Shown here: one piece after another, positions 1-6,316 of the stretch
Layout: every line of letters begins with the position of its first letter
How positions within the stretch are numbered: position 1 is the first letter of the stretch
DNA from: Treponema sp.
GTDB taxonomy: Bacteria; Spirochaetota; Spirochaetia; Treponematales; Breznakiellaceae
Length of the DNA: 19,537 nt
Reading direction: 5' to 3'
Assembly (NCBI GenBank): GCA_031263435.1
Contig: JAISFT010000147.1
Location: forward strand, 1 to 19,537
Notes under the pieces: model-generated
Database searches by the model: none
The model's input: only the letters and a program-made list of their open reading frames with translations
Told to the model about the DNA's origin: nothing
Made by a program: the position numbers and the translations under genes

Positions 1-2394
1 AACGAAATATTGGCCCTGGGCTACCTGGATGACGGGGGGCTGGTGGCCCGGCTCCGGGTGACCGCCCGGGGTACGGAACACGAGGTTTTGGCGCTGATTA
101 CCGAAGACGAGGGCCCCCCCGACGTGTTTATCCACAACCACCCCTCCGGTTTTCTTACCCCCAGCGACAACGATCTTGTTATCGCGGGCCGGGCCGCGGA
201 GGGGGGAATCGGGGCCTTTATCGTGGACAACCCGGTGGAGGAAGTCTACGTGGTGGCCGAACCCGTCAGGCGGCGGAAACTCAAGGCCCTGGAGGCGGAC
301 ACGCTCTGCGCCTCCCTGGAGGAGGGGGGGACAATCGCCCGGCGGCTTACACATTTTGAGGTCCGGGAAAGCCAGCTTGAGATGATGCGCCTGGTGATCC
401 GGGGCTTCAACGATGACGAAGTGGTCCTCTGCGAGGCGGGGACCGGGGTAGGAAAGTCCTTTGCCTACCTGCTCCCGGCCCTCCGCTTTGCCCTGGACAA
501 CGATGAGCGGATCGTCATCTCCACCGCCACCATTACCCTGCAGCAGCAGCTTTTTGACAAGGACATCCCCCTGGTGCAGGCCGCCCTGGGAGAGGCGGGA
601 AAAAAACTAAAGGCAGTGCTGATGAAGGGCCGGGGAAACTACCTGTGCCGCCGCCGCCTGGATGACGCCTTGAAGGAAACAAATCTGGACGAGGAGGAGC
701 ACGAGGAGCTTATCCGCATAGCCGCCTGGGTGGAAACCAGCAAGTCCGGGAGCCGTTCGGACCTTTCCTTTTCCCCCCAGGAGGGAATCTGGTCCCGGGT
801 CTGTTCGGAGGCGGAACTCTGTATGGGGATGCGCTGCCCCTGGCGGGAACTTTGTTTTGTGCTGTCCCTGCGGCGGGAGGCCGCGGACGCCCGGATTCTG
901 GTGGTGAACCACCACCTCCTCTTTGCGGACCTGGCGGCCCGGCATGAAGGGGCGGGGTACGACAACACCGTAGTGCTGCCCCCCTATACCCGGATGATCC
1001 TGGACGAAGCCCATTCCATCGAAGGGGCGGCGACCTCGTTCTTTTCCGAGGAATTCAGCCGCCTTTCGATCCTCCGCCAACTGGGCCGCCTCTACCGGCA
1101 GCGGCAGGCCCGGCGCATGGGGCTACTCCTCAAAATCCCCGGCCTTGGCCGGAATCCCGGCCGGAACGAGGAAAAACTCGATCAGGCGGTGGAGGCCATC
1201 GACAGAATCCGTTCCATCATGGACGAACTGGACCAGGCGGCCCTGGGGGTCTGCGGGGAGGAAGGGGCCTTCAGGCTGACCTCCCCCCGGGAGCAGGCCG
1301 CCCGGCCCCTGTTCCCCCTCCTCACCGCGCTGCGAAAGGGAATTAACCACCTGGGGAATCTGATCCGGGACCTGCTGGAAGAAATCCCCAAGGATCAGGA
1401 AGACGATCCCGTAGTGTGGGAGATAGGGGCCATACTGCGCCGCCTGGAAAGCATCGGCGCCGTGTGCGACGCCTTTACGGAGTACCGGGAGCGGCCGGGG
1501 GAGGTGATGTGGCTGGAAAAACGGAGCAGGGCGGGCCGGGATTCCTGGGCCGCCTTTACCAAGACCCCCATCGAGGTGGCCACGGGCCTTAAGGAAAGCC
1601 TCTTTGAACCCGGCAGGACCGTAATCTGCTGCTCCGCCACCCTTACCATCGCGGGCAGATTCGACTACTGGGAGGCCCGCTGCGGCATCAAACTCCTCCC
1701 GGACCGGGAACCCCTCTGCGGAATCTTCCCGTCCCCCTTTCCCTATGCGTCCAGCGTATTGCTGGCGGTTCCCCATAACGCCCCGCTGCCGGAGGAAAGC
1801 GGCTACCAGGACTTCGTAAACCGGGCGGTCGGCTCCCTGATCCTGACGGGCGGCGGCTCCGCCCTGGTCCTCTTTACCTCCTACCAGTCCCTGAAAAGCG
1901 CCTACGCCGCCGCGGCCCCCATCCTTTCCGGGGAGGGGATCCGCTGCCTCAAACAGGGGGACGATGACCGGAGCCGCCTGTTAAGCGACTTCCTCAAGGA
2001 CACCAGTTCCGTCCTCTTCGCCACCGATTCCTTTTGGGAGGGGGTGGACGCGCCGGGGGACACCCTGCGGCTGGTGATCCTGGCCCGGCTGCCCTTCAAG
2101 ACCCCCAACGACCCGGTCTTCGAGGCCCGGCGGGAGTACCTGGAACAGGCAGGGGGCAACGCCTTCATGGACCTGTCCCTGCCGGAGGCGGTGATGAAAT
2201 TCAAACAGGGCTTCGGCCGCCTCATGCGCCGCTCCGACGATCACGGGGTGGTGGCGGTGCTGGACAGCCGGGTCCTGAAAAAACGCTACGGGGAATTTTT
2301 CCTCCGGTCCCTGCCGGAAACCCGGACCAGCTTTGCGGAGTTCGACAACCTGCTCCTGGACATGGAACAGTTCCTCTTTTCCCGGTCCCGGTAG
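1..2394 (+). CDS. RadC-like JAB/JAMM domain fused to DinG/XPD-family DNA helicase (5' partial)
   Basis: The frame is open to the left window edge (reading N-E-I-L before the TTG at 10), so the true start lies outside. Residue numbers count from that TTG. The N-terminal ~95 residues contain a full JAMM signature, H42-x-H44-x7-S52-x2-D55, in the form HNHPSG...PSDND typical of RadC-type MPN domains. The rest is an iron-sulfur superfamily 2 helicase: Walker A EAGTGVGKS (142-150), motif Ia STATITLQQQ (171-180), DEAH box at 332-335, and motif VI QGFGRLMRR (733-741). Cysteines C213, C271, C276 and C282 match the DinG 4Fe-4S spacing (x4 and x5 between the last three). Family knowledge: DinG/XPD helicases unwind 5'-3' and resolve R-loops, forked DNA or G-quadruplexes. 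The role of the JAB domain is unknown. The gene is alone on this strand and converges on the operon to its right. Confidence 0.9.
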   Translation, partial: NEILALGYLDDGGLVARLRVTARGTEHEVLALITEDEGPPDVFIHNHPSGFLTPSDNDLVIAGRAAEGGIGAFIVDNPVEEVYVVAEPVRRRKLKALEADTLCASLEEGGTIARRLTHFEVRESQLEMMRLVIRGFNDDEVVLCEAGTGVGKSFAYLLPALRFALDNDERIVISTATITLQQQLFDKDIPLVQAALGEAGKKLKAVLMKGRGNYLCRRRLDDALKETNLDEEEHEELIRIAAWVETSKSGSRSDLSFSPQEGIWSRVCSEAELCMGMRCPWRELCFVLSLRREAADARILVVNHHLLFADLAARHEGAGYDNTVVLPPYTRMILDEAHSIEGAATSFFSEEFSRLSILRQLGRLYRQRQARRMGLLLKIPGLGRNPGRNEEKLDQAVEAIDRIRSIMDELDQAALGVCGEEGAFRLTSPREQAARPLFPLLTALRKGINHLGNLIRDLLEEIPKDQEDDPVVWEIGAILRRLESIGAVCDAFTEYRERPGEVMWLEKRSRAGRDSWAAFTKTPIEVATGLKESLFEPGRTVICCSATLTIAGRFDYWEARCGIKLLPDREPLCGIFPSPFPYASSVLLAVPHNAPLPEESGYQDFVNRAVGSLILTGGGSALVLFTSYQSLKSAYAAAAPILSGEGIRCLKQGDDDRSRLLSDFLKDTSSVLFATDSFWEGVDAPGDTLRLVILARLPFKTPNDPVFEARREYLEQAGGNAFMDLSLPEAVMKFKQGFGRLMRRSDDHGVVAVLDSRVLKKRYGEFFLRSLPETRTSFAEFDNLLLDMEQFLFSRSR

Positions 2395-2398
2395 CCCT

Positions 2399-2427
2399 CC
2401 GGGCCTTCGTTCCCGCGGCCCGGTTTT
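2399..2427 (+). terminator. Rho-independent terminator after the helicase gene
   Basis: Seven-base GC arms, CCGGGCC (2399-2405) and GGCCCGG (2417-2423), flank an 11-nt loop and are followed directly by TTTT. The stem begins 5 nt after the helicase TAG stop, in the short gap between convergent genes. No T-run lies on the opposite side of the stem, so it should work mainly for the plus strand. The T-run is short. Confidence 0.65.
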
Positions 2428-2480
2428 ACAAAAAAGGATACACGATTAAGTATTTTCTTATCCACGGGGCCTGCCGGGGC

Positions 2481-3956
2481 CTACTCGCTGTCGAAGATCA
2501 CCTTGCCGATGTCGAAGTTCCCGGGGTTTACTGCGGCCCGGCTTGCTGCCAGGGCCTTCTTTTCCCGTTCCAGCTCCGTAAAGTTGTAGACGGTTCTGCC
2601 GTCCCCGGCCACTTCCACTTCGGGCTGGGAGTAAACGGCCATCTCGGTGATTACCTTCTCCTGTTCCGCCTCCGCCCCCCCGGGCCCCAGGGCCGAATTG
2701 CCGATGTCGGCGGAAACCAGGCCCCGCAGTTTTTCCCAAATAACACGGAAACCTGTCTTGCGGAGGTTCCGTTTTTTTATCGCCTGATTTTCATGGTTTA
2801 GGCGGGCAAAACGCAGGGCGGGGATGATCCAAAAGAAAAAAGAAAAGATCAGCGGAACAAGCCCCAGGCCCACAAGCATAACAGAATGGGGATTCTCGGA
2901 GATCGAGGAAATCAGGGCATAGGTGATACCGTAAAGCCGGGGACTGGCCTGGAGCTGCTCAGTGGTTCTGATGATCCCCGTGCTAAAGGCCTGGTAGAAA
3001 AAATAGCCCCCAAATAAAAGATTCACCGAATTGACGATCCCAAACCAGGTGTTCATCGTTTTACTGTTGGAAGAAAAGCTCCGCAGCCGGCGCAGGGGAC
3101 CCGGCCCCGCGGGTACCGCGGGTACTGCGGAACGGCGGACCCCCGGCTCGGCGCGGAGGAGGATGTCCTGGAAACGGTATACAATGGTCCCCTCTTCCGT
3201 CGCCTCCGGGGAACCGCCGAATTCGGCGCAGAAGGCCAAAATTCCCCGCTCCGCCTCCAGAGGCCCCAGACCCGTAATGGCCATATATTCCGGCAGGGAG
3301 ACAAGCCCCCGGTTGGCCCCAAGGTACTCGATAAGGGCCCGCTTTTCCGTCTCCTCCGCGCCGGCATTGGGATCTTTTTCACCAAAGACAAACGAAAAGA
3401 CCGCCCTGTGCAGGGGCTTTCCCTGCGGCCGGGGCGCAGCCTGCCGGTAGGAACCCGTCATGGACTTGGTAAGTTCCGAGTAGAACCAGAGCCGGATGAT
3501 AATGTCAAATATGCGGGTTGCCATGAACAGACCGCCCCCCGAGCTGTTCCGGGAGCGGTTGTCGGACGACGACCCCCCGGCCATCGAAAGGACAAGGGCC
3601 GCCAGGGCAATAAGCATGAAAAGGGCAAAATAACCAAAGAGCATCACGAGAATCCAGGCCTTGAAAAGCCAGGACAGAATCTTGAGCCCCACCGAGGCGC
3701 ATTTATCCAGGAAACGGCCGGCGCGGGCGCCGAGACTCCGGTAACGGCTCGTAAAGCCCCGGGGGAAATCGTAGAGTATCTCCGAAGATTCGGTTACCCT
3801 GAGCCTGCCGCGGAACTCATCCGCGGCCCGGTTTACCATCTCCCGGGCCGTGGGCAGGGGCAGGGCGGTGGCCGCGGCCAGATCCGCCGCGGTTATGCCC
3901 TTGGGCCGCCGTTTAAGAGTTGCAATTGCTTTCTGGTAGGCAGCGTGATCGCTCAT
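2481..3956 (-). CDS. Conserved-looking integral membrane protein with three winged-helix-like modules, function unknown
   Basis: I do not recognise a named family. The 491-residue protein has strong hydrophobic segments at about 91-128 (long, probably a hairpin), 303-325 and 357-383, with a possible amphipathic stretch near 143-160. Residues 9-63 look like a small winged-helix domain (ITAADLAAATALPLPTAREM). Residues 205-262 repeat the pattern (GLVSLPEYMAITGLGPLEAE), and 404-459 are a more degenerate third copy. All three end in a similar strand, I-L-Y-D-F, I-V-Y-R-F and T-V-Y-N-F. A Ser/Gly/Asn-rich linker lies at 128-143. The ATG overlaps the stop of the upstream Rrf2-type regulator as ATGA, which implies one mRNA and translational coupling. 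Inference: a membrane-anchored sensor or scaffold acting with the regulator. The winged-helix reading rests on pattern only. Confidence 0.75.
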   Translation of the reverse strand: MSDHAAYQKAIATLKRRPKGITAADLAAATALPLPTAREMVNRAADEFRGRLRVTESSEILYDFPRGFTSRYRSLGARAGRFLDKCASVGLKILSWLFKAWILVMLFGYFALFMLIALAALVLSMAGGSSSDNRSRNSSGGGLFMATRIFDIIIRLWFYSELTKSMTGSYRQAAPRPQGKPLHRAVFSFVFGEKDPNAGAEETEKRALIEYLGANRGLVSLPEYMAITGLGPLEAERGILAFCAEFGGSPEATEEGTIVYRFQDILLRAEPGVRRSAVPAVPAGPGPLRRLRSFSSNSKTMNTWFGIVNSVNLLFGGYFFYQAFSTGIIRTTEQLQASPRLYGITYALISSISENPHSVMLVGLGLVPLIFSFFFWIIPALRFARLNHENQAIKKRNLRKTGFRVIWEKLRGLVSADIGNSALGPGGAEAEQEKVITEMAVYSQPEVEVAGDGRTVYNFTELEREKKALAASRAAVNPGNFDIGKVIFDSE

Positions 3957-4372
3957 AAAGATACCGCCCCATTGCTCAGGATCGAATCCAGGGTAAGGCT
4001 TTCCAGATAGTTATTCATAAGCCTGTTCAGATCCACCCACACCTTATGGCTGGGGCAGCAGTCCACCCGGTTACAGCTTTCCGCGTGTTTATCGCAGGGC
4101 GCGTCCCCCAGGTCCTCCCCCGCGGCCAGCAGTATCGTCCTCGCGGTAAGGGCCTCCGGGGGCTGGGCAAAGTAGAAGCCCCCGCTGGGCCCCCGGACAG
4201 AATCGACAATCCCCGCCTTGCGGAGCTTAAAAAAGATCTGCTCCAGGAACACCGGGGAAATATCCTCGTACTCGGACAGATCGCTGACAGAAACCGGCCT
4301 GCCTTCCTTCCCAAGCAGCGAAAGCGCCAGGGTTGCCCGGAGCGCATAGCGGCCCCGTGTCGTAATCCTCAT
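3953..4372 (-). CDS. Rrf2/IscR-family transcriptional regulator with probable Fe-S cluster site
   Basis: The 139-residue protein begins MRITTRGRYALRA, the usual start of Rrf2 proteins, with a winged helix-turn-helix over about 1-70 (DLSEYEDISPVFLEQIFFKL recognition region, then the wing RGPSGGFYFA). The C-terminal part holds C93, C100, C105, C106 and H109. C93-x6-C100-x5-C106-x2-H109 closely resembles the E. coli IscR 2Fe-2S ligands C92, C98, C104 and H107; C105 is an extra cysteine. Family members sense iron-sulfur status, nitric oxide or redox state. No isc, suf or cysteine synthesis gene is nearby; the only operon partner is the membrane protein that overlaps its stop. A weak SD (AGGA, 8 nt before the ATG) supports the start. 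GAC-containing half-site-like words, CTTGACCA near 4391 (+) and TTGACTG near 4456 (-), could be operator halves, so self-regulation is possible but unproven. Confidence 0.9.
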   Translation of the reverse strand: MRITTRGRYALRATLALSLLGKEGRPVSVSDLSEYEDISPVFLEQIFFKLRKAGIVDSVRGPSGGFYFAQPPEALTARTILLAAGEDLGDAPCDKHAESCNRVDCCPSHKVWVDLNRLMNNYLESLTLDSILSNGAVSL

Positions 4373-4476
4373 GGAAAAATCCTACACTATCTTGACCAAA
4401 TGTGAAAGCATTACCGGAACGGGGGGGGAAGCCGCTCTACTATCTACATCAGTCAAACCATGTTTTTTTTATTTTT

Positions 4477-4510
4477 GGGCGCATCCGGCGCCCGCTCCGC
4501 AGGCGCCGGA
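4477..4510. repeat. Two overlapping, mutually exclusive GC-rich inverted repeats
   Basis: GGGCGC (4477-4482) pairs with GCGCCC (4488-4493) around the loop ATCCG. TCCGGCGCC (4484-4492) pairs with GGCGCCGGA (4502-4510) around a 9-nt loop. The two stems share 4488-4492 and cannot form together. They lie about 105-140 bp upstream of the Rrf2 start. On the plus strand a T8-A-T5 tract precedes them, so they are not a normal terminator for either strand. Confidence 0.65.
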
Positions 4511-4625
4511 CCGGGCTATCCGCTTCAATTCCTCGACCCATCCAATATGTGTATAGCGGGGCTGGGAAAAATCCCGGGCGGGAGAATCCCGAAAACTGCT
4601 TGTAGAGTCTGCCTCCGCTATCTCC

Positions 4626-4663
4626 GATACGTCGTATCTGCGATACGCTGCGGCTAAAAGCCG
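4626..4663. repeat. Cluster of small hairpins with 3-nt loops
   Basis: GATAC-GTC-GTATC (4626-4638) and CGTATC-TGC-GATACG (4633-4647) share their middle arm, so either can form. CGGCT-AAA-AGCCG follows at 4651-4663. Loops are exactly three bases. Stems are short (5-6 bp), so each alone is weak; their density and loop pattern match the larger array at 4805-4981. Confidence 0.55.
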
Positions 4664-4747
4664 ACGGCAGGGAATTCCAAATATTTTCCCGGTCTCTTCC
4701 CCAGCCCCACTGTACACCTATAGGCGGGTCTCTACAGAGGAGGAGGT

Positions 4748-4834
4748 ATGGGACGGCTAATGGCCGGGGGGGTCTGCGGTATTTCCGCTTCTATCCCTTG
4801 CGCGTGTTTTAATCCGCCATCCGTGGCGGATTAA
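4748..4834 (+). CDS. Candidate 28-residue small ORF with strong SD, ending inside a hairpin
   Basis: ATG at 4748 follows the purine tract GAGGAGGAGG (4737-4746), an unusually strong Shine-Dalgarno sequence. A second in-frame ATG lies at 4760. The peptide reads MGRLMAGGVCGISA then a Cys/Pro-containing tail ending SVAD, with a TAA stop at 4832-4834 that sits inside the 3' arm of the 15-bp stem at 4805-4838. There is no known domain or clear signal peptide. The layout, a short SD-led ORF running into hairpins, looks like a leader peptide, but no plus-strand gene follows in the window. The purine tract could be coincidence. Confidence 0.3.
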   Translation: MGRLMAGGVCGISASIPCACFNPPSVAD

Positions 4835-4981
4835 AACATTGGGGTTTGTCTGCGACAAACCCCATCTATCCGTCTACGACAGATAGCAATGGAAACAGCG
4901 CCATCCATGGCGCCGCCCTTCGGGCGCAACTCGGCATCCATGCCGGTTTTTGGCAATGGACTTTGCCTGCGGCAAACTCCA
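4805..4981. repeat. Array of seven consecutive hairpins with variable stems and TNC-type loops
   Basis: Seven hairpins sit nearly end to end. 1: 4805-4838, 15-bp perfect stem TGTTTTAATCCGCCA, loop TCCG. 2: 4840-4864, 11-bp perfect stem TGGGGTTTGTC, loop TGC. 3: 4866-4886, 9-bp stem with one C-A mismatch, loop TAC. 4: 4898-4913, GCGCCAT-CC-ATGGCGC. 5: 4914-4926, CGCCC-TTC-GGGCG. 6: 4932-4945, CGGCAT-CC-ATGCCG. 7: 4957-4981, 11-bp stem with one C-C mismatch, loop TGC. Gaps are 1, 1, 11, 0, 5 and 11 nt. Stem sequences are unrelated to each other, so this is neither a CRISPR nor a tandem repeat. Function unknown. Confidence 0.85.
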
Positions 4982-5027
4982 ACTATGCCCCGCCGCCGCC
5001 GTACCTAAGCTCGGAAAGGATCTACAG

Positions 5028-5043
5028 ACTTTTGTACAAAAGT
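5028..5043. repeat. 16-bp perfect palindrome ACTTTTGTACAAAAGT
   Basis: The eight-base arms ACTTTTGT and ACAAAAGT abut with no spacer, so the site suits a dimeric DNA-binding protein or a cruciform better than an RNA hairpin. It lies 29 bp past the secF stop on the transcribed strand. No T-run follows on that strand, so a classic terminator is unlikely. Confidence 0.6.
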
Positions 5044-5071
5044 AAACACCGATGCCCTGGCTGTCTGGATA

Positions 5072-6316
5072 CTATGCCTTGACGGGGATTTTACCGGCCT
5101 TCAGGGGATTCGTCCCCAGCTTCTTCTGCTCCCGTTTTTTCGCCTCAATATCCCAAAGGTACACAAAACCCGATGCAATGAAGATCGTGGAATACACACC
5201 GCTGAACATCCCCACCAGAAGGGCAAGGGCAAAATCCCTCATGGAACCGGTGGTAAAGATATAGAGGAAGAGTACCGCCAGCATGGTCGTCGCCGTGGTA
5301 ATAATGGTTCTGCCCAGGGTCTCCGAAAGGGAACGGTTCAGCACCAGCACGAAAGGATCATCGGGGTAGATCCGCCGGGTTTCCCGAATCCGGTCAAAGA
5401 TAACAATGGTGTCGTTGATCGAATAACCCAGAATCGTCAGGATCGCCGCGATGGTGGTGGTATTGAACTCCATGCGGCTCCACACCACAAAGGCCACCAT
5501 GAATAGGCCGTCATGAATAATAGCCAGAACCGCACCGATGGCAAACTGGGGCTTAAAGCGGATGGCCGAATAGAGGAGGATGAGCAGCAGGGTAAGCCCC
5601 ATAAGCATCCCCGCCTGATCGGTAAGGTTCTTGGAAAACCGGGAGCCCACATAGTCGGAACGGAGGACCGCCACCCCGCCCCGGCCAAAATAGGCTTCCA
5701 GGGCGTCGATAATCCGCTCCGCCGGAATAGTTCCGGCCTCCCCTTCGTCCAACCGGATCATGAAGTGCCGCTCCTCATCCGACCCAAGCTGCTGGACCGA
5801 AACAACCCTGCCCAAACTGGTAAGAGATTCCCGCACATCCCCGATGGAAACAGGGGTGGACCCCGGGGCCAGATAATGGACAACAAAGGGGTCCTCCCCC
5901 AACTGGGGATTCGCCTGGGCGCTGAAGATGAGCCACTGGGACCGGGTATCGGCAGGGGCGTCTGTCGTTACGATGATCCCCTCCAACTGATCGGAAGATC
6001 GGATAGCCTGGATAAGGGTTCCCAGCGTATCGTACTGGGCAAAGGGAAAGGACACGGCCCGGGACTCCACCCCCACACCGGCGACCACAATGTCCAGCTT
6101 GCTTCTGTCAAAGGATACGGAAGCGGAACCCCTGCCGGCCCAGCCAAGGCCGAAGGCCGTGGGGGCGAAGCGAACTTCCTGGATAAGACCGGCCTGAAAA
6201 TCCACACCCATGTTAAATCCATTGATGATATAACCCACGACACCGCTCAAAACCAAGACACCGGATAAGATCGCAGCGGGAAGAAAAAAACGGGAAAAAG
6301 TGATAATACGCTTCAT
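5072..6316 (-). CDS. secF: Protein translocase subunit SecF
   Basis: The 414-residue membrane protein forms the SecDF complex with SecD and uses the proton-motive force to pull exported proteins off the SecYEG channel on the periplasmic side. Six membrane segments are visible: about 11-31, then 235-253, 258-278, 286-306, 337-355 and 361-386. The signature GYSINDTIVIFDRIRE (297-312) in TM4 is the diagnostic SecF motif, and GVDFQAG (37-43) matches the conserved first-loop motif. The first periplasmic region (about 35-234) is near 200 residues against roughly 110 in E. coli SecF, so it carries a large insertion. The secD stop and secF start overlap by one base (TAATG), and the SD AAGGGG lies in the secD tail, showing coupled translation. 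Confidence 0.96.
   Translation of the reverse strand: MKRIITFSRFFLPAAILSGVLVLSGVVGYIINGFNMGVDFQAGLIQEVRFAPTAFGLGWAGRGSASVSFDRSKLDIVVAGVGVESRAVSFPFAQYDTLGTLIQAIRSSDQLEGIIVTTDAPADTRSQWLIFSAQANPQLGEDPFVVHYLAPGSTPVSIGDVRESLTSLGRVVSVQQLGSDEERHFMIRLDEGEAGTIPAERIIDALEAYFGRGGVAVLRSDYVGSRFSKNLTDQAGMLMGLTLLLILLYSAIRFKPQFAIGAVLAIIHDGLFMVAFVVWSRMEFNTTTIAAILTILGYSINDTIVIFDRIRETRRIYPDDPFVLVLNRSLSETLGRTIITTATTMLAVLFLYIFTTGSMRDFALALLVGMFSGVYSTIFIASGFVYLWDIEAKKREQKKLGTNPLKAGKIPVKA

Larger units (their letters stand above)
4373..5071. other. 699-bp hairpin-rich intergenic region without a convincing large gene
   Basis: This gap lies between the divergent-side start of the Rrf2 operon and the end of secF (both minus strand). 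Frames of 60-82 codons occur on both strands but none has recognisable domains, and they run straight through palindromes. What it does hold: a G8 run (4421-4428), overlapping GC-rich inverted repeats (4477-4510), small hairpins at 4626-4663, a small ORF with a strong SD (4748-4834), a chain of seven hairpins (4805-4981) and a 16-bp perfect palindrome (5028-5043). Confidence 0.7.

Noticed and set aside
2428..2480. Terminator for the membrane protein gene on the minus strand
   Set aside because: A T6 run exists near 2430-2436 on that strand but there is no stable stem directly before it.
4469..4717. 82-codon open frame on the minus strand, ending with a Gly/Cys/Ala-rich tail
   Set aside because: It runs through three hairpins, has no recognisable domain and no good SD. 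Its open frame is likely a by-product of GC-rich palindromic DNA, though a dispersed repeat reading cannot be excluded.
4805..4838. Rho-independent terminator
   Set aside because: The 15-bp stem is strong, but neither strand has a T-run after it (CATTGGGG on plus, CGCGCAAG on minus).
4805..4981. CRISPR array
   Set aside because: No repeated unit: each hairpin has its own sequence and spacing varies from 0 to 11 nt; no cas genes nearby.
4846..5082. 78-codon open frame on the plus strand through the hairpin array
   Set aside because: Starts at TTG without SD, consists of translated palindromes, and overlaps the secF stop.
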